Shown piece after piece: positions 51,657 through 55,424 of a DNA stretch of 55,424 bases. Position 1 is the stretch's first letter. Each line of letters begins with the position of its first letter. Source of the DNA: BS150m-G50 sp964517435. Its GTDB lineage: Bacteria > CAIWAD01 > BS150m-G50. The notes beneath the pieces were generated by a model, which was not told the DNA's origin, made no database searches, and saw only the letters and a program-made list of their open reading frames with translations. The translations under genes and the position numbers were made by a program. The stretch covers positions 1 to 55,424 of the forward strand of contig CAZFEC010000016.1 in assembly GCA_964517435.1 (NCBI GenBank). The letters are read 5' to 3'.

Positions 51657-54496
51657 TCAGGGGGTCTGTCTCACGCGCAGCTGCTGCAACTTACGCAGCG
51701 CATAGGTGTCATTCGGGTAGAGCACCAGCCAGTTTTCCAGTTCCGCGATCGCCGCCGAGTCCTGGCCCGCCTCTTCCAGCGCGGTTATCAGCCCTCCGTA
51801 GGCTTCCGGATTATCGGGGCTCAGTTTCAGCGCCTCCCGGTAGTAGTGCGCGGCGATCTCCGGCTTATGCACCCCCAGCCAGGAGAAGGCGGCCGCGGAG
51901 AAGACGGCAGGCGTCTCCGGCAGACGTTCCAGGGCGGTTTCCGCCGCTTCCCGGTCCTCCAGCAGCTCGATGTAGTACTGGACCACCATCAGCAGTTCGT
52001 CCTCCGTGCAATCCCGCTCCAGGAACACCTCCAGGCGCCGCCGCATCTCCGCGACGTCTCCCATCTGCCAGTACATCTGGCCGACCTGGAGGGAGAGATA
52101 GGGCGCGAAGGTCGGTATCCTCGCCTCCGGCAGGTATTCATCCATGCGGCGCAGGATTTCCAAACCTTCCGGATAGCGTCTCTCATGCAGGTAGTGCATG
52201 GCCAGCTGCAGGTAGGCGGAGCGGTAGTTCTGCATCATCCGCTGAATATCCGGGTTCAGGTAGACCGAGGGATTGTCGAGGTTGCGGAAATGCCCGGAAT
52301 AGACCTCGCACAGGTTGTGCTCCAGCACCGCTTCATCCACCTCGCCTTCCGCCAGCTTCTGGTCGACTACCTTGAACACCAGTCCGTCCATCCGCAGATA
52401 CCCCGCATCATTGAGACCAACCTGGTTGCCGCGGGACACCGTCACGGCGAAGTAGACCGGCTTGCGCCAGTGGTTCTGATGCAGGATGTCCAGGATCATC
52501 AGGTCCTTCACCTGCAGAAAATTATTGCCGTTGACCCCGTCGCCGATCGCCAGGTGCATGGTGGGTTTCACGGTGAACTGCATGGTATCGCCGTGGGCAG
52601 TGCGCAGATCGATCGTGCTGGGCGCCGGCAGGTAGCGCCAGCGCAGCGCGTCTATCTCATGGGAGTCGACGAAGTTGTCGATGAAGTCATCGGTCAGGCT
52701 GACCGGCACCCGCGGTTCCTCGTCGCGCAACTGGCGGATGTACCAGCCTGTGTTCAGAAGCGAGAGATTGATCACCCGCACATCTTCCCGGATGTGCTCC
52801 ACATACTGCAGATACCAGAGCGGGAAGGTGTCATTGTCGCCGTTGGTAAAGACGATTGCATCCGGTTCCATGCTGTTGAGCATGTTGTAGGCGTAGTCCC
52901 AGGCCACGTAGTTGCCGGCGCGGGAATGGGTGTGATAGCTGCGGGCCAGCATGTTGATCGGCAGCATCAACAACAGGATCACACCGGCAGCCATCAGGGC
53001 GTTGGCGAGCCGGCGCGGATCACGAATCTTTTCGGTCACCCACTCCAGCACCGCCTGGGTACCGATCCCGACCCAGATGGCGAAGGCGAAGAAGGAACCG
53101 ACATACGAGTAATCCCGCTCCCGCGGCTGGGGATCGTTCTGGTTGACATAGGCCACGATGGCCAGCCCGGTAAACAGGAAGAGGTTGAGCACGACCGAGG
53201 CGTGCTTCCAGTCCTTGCTGAAGTGGTGTACCGCCCCGAAGAAGCCCAGCAGCAGCGGCAGGGCGAAGAACCGGGGCATATCCATGAAGTTCTGCAGGAA
53301 ATAGCGGATGTACATGTAGTTGATCTGGTAATCCCAGAGCGGCGCCCGCCGCGGCCAGAACGAACTCCAGAGCCCGGTGACGCCGTACTGTTCCCGGTTG
53401 AGATAGGCGACCAGTTTGGCGAAGGTCTCCGGGTTGTTCTCATCCAGCGGCGGATTGAGGCCGGAACGGATCAGGATGATGGCGTAGGAGAAGTAGCCGA
53501 TCAGCACCAGCAGCAGGGCACCGCTGGCCAGGGCGCCGATGTGGTGTCGTTTCCGGACGGAATAGGCGTACACGGCGACCAGCAGCAGGAAGATGAAACC
53601 CACCACCCAGAGGCCGTGCCGGGCGGCCAGAGCCGGCAGTTTCTGTACGATGCCGGGGTAGATCGGCAGGATCAGGAGCGCGCTGACCACCCAGGCGACC
53701 AGCACCCGCAGGGCGTTGTTGGCGGGATACTTGCGGTAGTAGATGACCAGAAAGATGGCGGGCAGCGCCAGCACGTTCAGCAGATGCACTCCGATCGCCA
53801 GGCCGATGATGTAGAAGATGAGCAGCAGATAGCGATCGCNNNNNNNNNNNNNNNNNNNNNNNNNNNNNNNNNNNNNNNNNNNNNNNNNNNNNNNNNNNNN
53901 NNNNNNNNNNNNNNNNNNNNNNNNNNNNNNNNNNNNNNNTGCACTCCGATCGCCAGGCCGATGATGTAGAAGATGAGCAGCAGATAGCGATCGCCGGCGG
54001 GGGAATCGGAATGCTCCCGCCAGGCGAAGATGAGCCAGATGACGATGGCGGCGAAGAACATGGAGATGGCGTAGACCTCGGCTTCCACGGCGTTGAACCA
54101 GAAACTGTGGCTGAAGGCGTAGGTCAGGGAGCCGATCACGCCGGAGATGATGGCGATCAGGTAATCGTGGCTGTCCTGTTCGCGGCCGCGCATGATGCGC
54201 ACCAGCTGCACGATCACCAGGTAGAGGAACATCACCGTCAGGGCGCTGCTGATCACCGAGATGAGATTGACCCGGAAACCGATATCGCCCAGCGGCAGCA
54301 GTGAGAAGAACCGTCCCAGAAGCAGGTAGAACGGAGCGCCCGGCGGATGCGGTACACTCATCGTCTCGGAAGCGGCGATGAACTCACCGCAGTCCCAGAA
54401 ACTCAGGGTGGGCGCCATGGTCAACAGGTAGATCACACCGGAGAAAAGCAGGATCAGCAGGGCGGTCCAACGGTGTATTTTATGGTAAGCCGTCAT
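51657..54496 (-). CDS. DUF2723-family membrane glycosyltransferase with C-terminal TPR region, interrupted by an assembly gap
   Basis: After correction of the gap this is an 894-aa protein. The N-terminal membrane domain has DCGEFIAASETMSVPHPPGAP, the conserved acidic and HPPG motif of DUF2723 enzymes, known or predicted O-glycosyltransferases in Bacteroidota. About ten spans follow, then a soluble region with ELNYEL-type segments (NGDNDTFPLWYLQ, RVINLSLLNTGWYIRQL). Helical repeats at the end resemble tetratricopeptides (PEAYGGLITALEEAGQDSAA). The gap at 53840-53939 has duplicated 55-bp flanks; removing one copy and the Ns gives 2685 bp, exactly 895 codons. The ATG at 54496 follows GGAGC; the TTG at 54547 is less likely. 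It probably glycosylates exported proteins, and leads the transferase operon. Confidence 0.9.
53840..53939. other. Assembly gap (100 N) with duplicated 55-bp flanks
   Basis: Exactly 100 N lie between two identical 55-bp sequences (53785-53839 and 53940-53994). As at 5983-6082, this is a k-mer-length overlap that was joined with a default gap. Collapsing it restores the reading frame of the DUF2723 gene. Confidence 0.9.
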
Positions 54497-54827
54497 GCGC
54501 AAGCTCCATGGAATTTCTGGAAATGGATTTGACCCGCTTCGACGCAATCAGGCGCTGCTGGAGAACGAGCTGGCATGAAGCGGCTATAGTATTTCCCTGT
54601 TTGACGTCCTGGCAGTTCAAAAGGTTCCGAGAAATACTACAAAGTGATGCCCATGATTGCTTCAAAAGAGTCATTCTACATGAGCATCACTCAAAGCAAG
54701 GCTTTATTTTACCTTTTCCTCCAGCGCAAGTCAAGGAATTGGACCGGGGTGGAAGCGAGGTGCGGGCAGCGGCGGGCGGCTGTGCAGGCTCCGCTCAGCG
54801 ACGGGGTGGTACAAACGGGGGGAAGCT
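54497..54827. other. Intergenic region upstream of the DUF2723 gene
   Basis: A 331-bp stretch between two minus-strand genes with no supportable gene, RNA or strong hairpin. It must contain the promoter of the glycosyltransferase operon. Low protein-coding character and moderate A/T enrichment are all I can report. Confidence 0.5.
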
Positions 54828-55214
54828 TCAGTTGCGGGAATAGAGGGGCGGTTCCGGCGGATGGGGGATCTCCGGGAGGGGAGCGGACGGATCCGCGGCG
54901 TCGGATTCAGGATAGAAGGAGGCGGAATCTTCCGGATCGGCATTGCTGATGGCTTTATCCAACAACAGGATGAAGTTCTTCAGTTGCGTCCGGTTGAAGC
55001 GCAGGGCGATCATTTCGTAGTTGATGAGAACACACTGATCCTGTTGATACCTTTCGAAGTTGCGTTGCAGCCGCTTCGCCACGCGGAACAACTGCCGGAG
55101 ACGATCGGGATCGAGCGGTATCAGTACGGCGCCCATGGCCAGCAGCAGTCGATTGCGGCGACGGAAAACCTGACTCCCTTCTGTGCCACGGGCCAGCAGC
55201 TTATATTCTGGCAT
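54828..55214 (-). CDS. Conserved-looking hypothetical protein, cytoplasmic
   Basis: This 128-aa protein is not recognised. Residues 1-90 look structured, with a strand-rich N-terminus (YKLLARGTEGSQVFRRRNRL) followed by a helix (DPDRLRQLFRVAKRLQRNFERY), a strand pair (VLINYEMIALRFNRTQLKNF) and a second helix (LLLDKAISNAD). The last 35 residues are acidic, Pro-rich and probably disordered (PSAPLPEIPHPPEPP). No signal peptide or membrane span. GGGAGGATGA just before the ATG supports the start. It stands alone near the right edge of the window; the 210 bases beyond 55214 hold no visible gene. A small sensory or regulatory protein would fit but cannot be claimed. Confidence 0.7.
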   Translation of the reverse strand: MPEYKLLARGTEGSQVFRRRNRLLLAMGAVLIPLDPDRLRQLFRVAKRLQRNFERYQQDQCVLINYEMIALRFNRTQLKNFILLLDKAISNADPEDSASFYPESDAADPSAPLPEIPHPPEPPLYSRN

Positions 55215-55424
55215 TCATCCTCCCGGTGTCGTCTATCTTATCGGCGCTTCCCTGAAAATGTTGAATAGTTTTCGCCTCTGATTGATCACGGGTTGATCCT
55301 GACCTTCGCCGCGGCAATCCAATGCCGGCGCCGGATCGTCGTCAACGCATATGTCTGGTATGCGGCCTAAAGTACCTATGATAGAAATGCGCGTGTCCCG
55401 TTATCAGCAATTTGCTTTTTTCAA

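Overview
The window is one stretch of bacterial chromosome from an uncultured, GC-rich member of the FCB superphylum (Bacteroidota and its candidate-phylum relatives, such as the KSB1, Zixibacteria, Delongbacteria or Cloacimonadota lineages). The evidence is several secreted proteins ending in an NPFNP-type type IX secretion (T9SS) sorting module, a DUF2723 glycosyltransferase, a DUF4837-like lipoprotein, a DUF6754-like membrane protein and SUMF1/PKD lipoproteins. The exact phylum cannot be fixed from sequence alone. Two runs of exactly 100 N mark scaffold joins. Each is flanked by an identical 55-bp sequence, and collapsing the duplicate restores an intact gene in both cases.

Layout. 0-7.2 kb: three tandem paralogous secreted T9SS-sorted proteins on the minus strand. 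7.5-13.9 kb: rfbB, a compact four-gene operon of uncharacterised membrane proteins, and a hybrid sensor kinase. 14.2-26.5 kb: mixed-strand accessory region with a small secreted PPC protein, an M3 peptidase, a secreted thioredoxin-like protein with an in-frame UGA at the first Cys of a CxxC motif (selenoprotein candidate), a dCMP deaminase, a beta-helix protein, a ComM-type ATPase and a secreted alpha/beta hydrolase. 26.8-31.9 kb: hexapeptide carbonic-anhydrase-like protein, then a translationally coupled run of two U32 proteins, a methyltransferase and a histidine kinase. 32-39.8 kb: panD, lepB, lepA and the translation operon rplM-rpsI-rpsB-tsf-pyrH-frr. 39.9-42.7 kb: secreted endonuclease I and a SUMF1/PKD lipoprotein. 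42.9-55.2 kb: lipid and envelope genes, namely accA with a thioesterase and a Trm112-like protein, a Dpm1-like transferase, rfbD, purE, a DUF4837-like lipoprotein, and a run of four glycosyltransferases.

How it fits together. The rfbB and rfbD genes make dTDP-L-rhamnose, and the GT2, GT39 and DUF2723 transferases probably glycosylate surface polymers or exported proteins. The many sorted proteins are likely cargo of a T9SS encoded elsewhere. The translation operon is ordinary except for a Lys/Ala/Pro-rich tail of about 130 residues on ribosomal protein S2.

Three points deserve most attention. First, a UGA-for-Cys codon followed by a SECIS-like hairpin in a secreted T9SS-sorted thioredoxin-like protein. 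Second, a recurring pattern in which the last codons and stop of a gene are copied downstream as tandem (rfbB, carbonic-anhydrase-like gene, lepA) or inverted (third T9SS gene) repeats. Third, the four-gene membrane operon, two of whose products look like divergent paralogues of TM-soluble-TM architecture.
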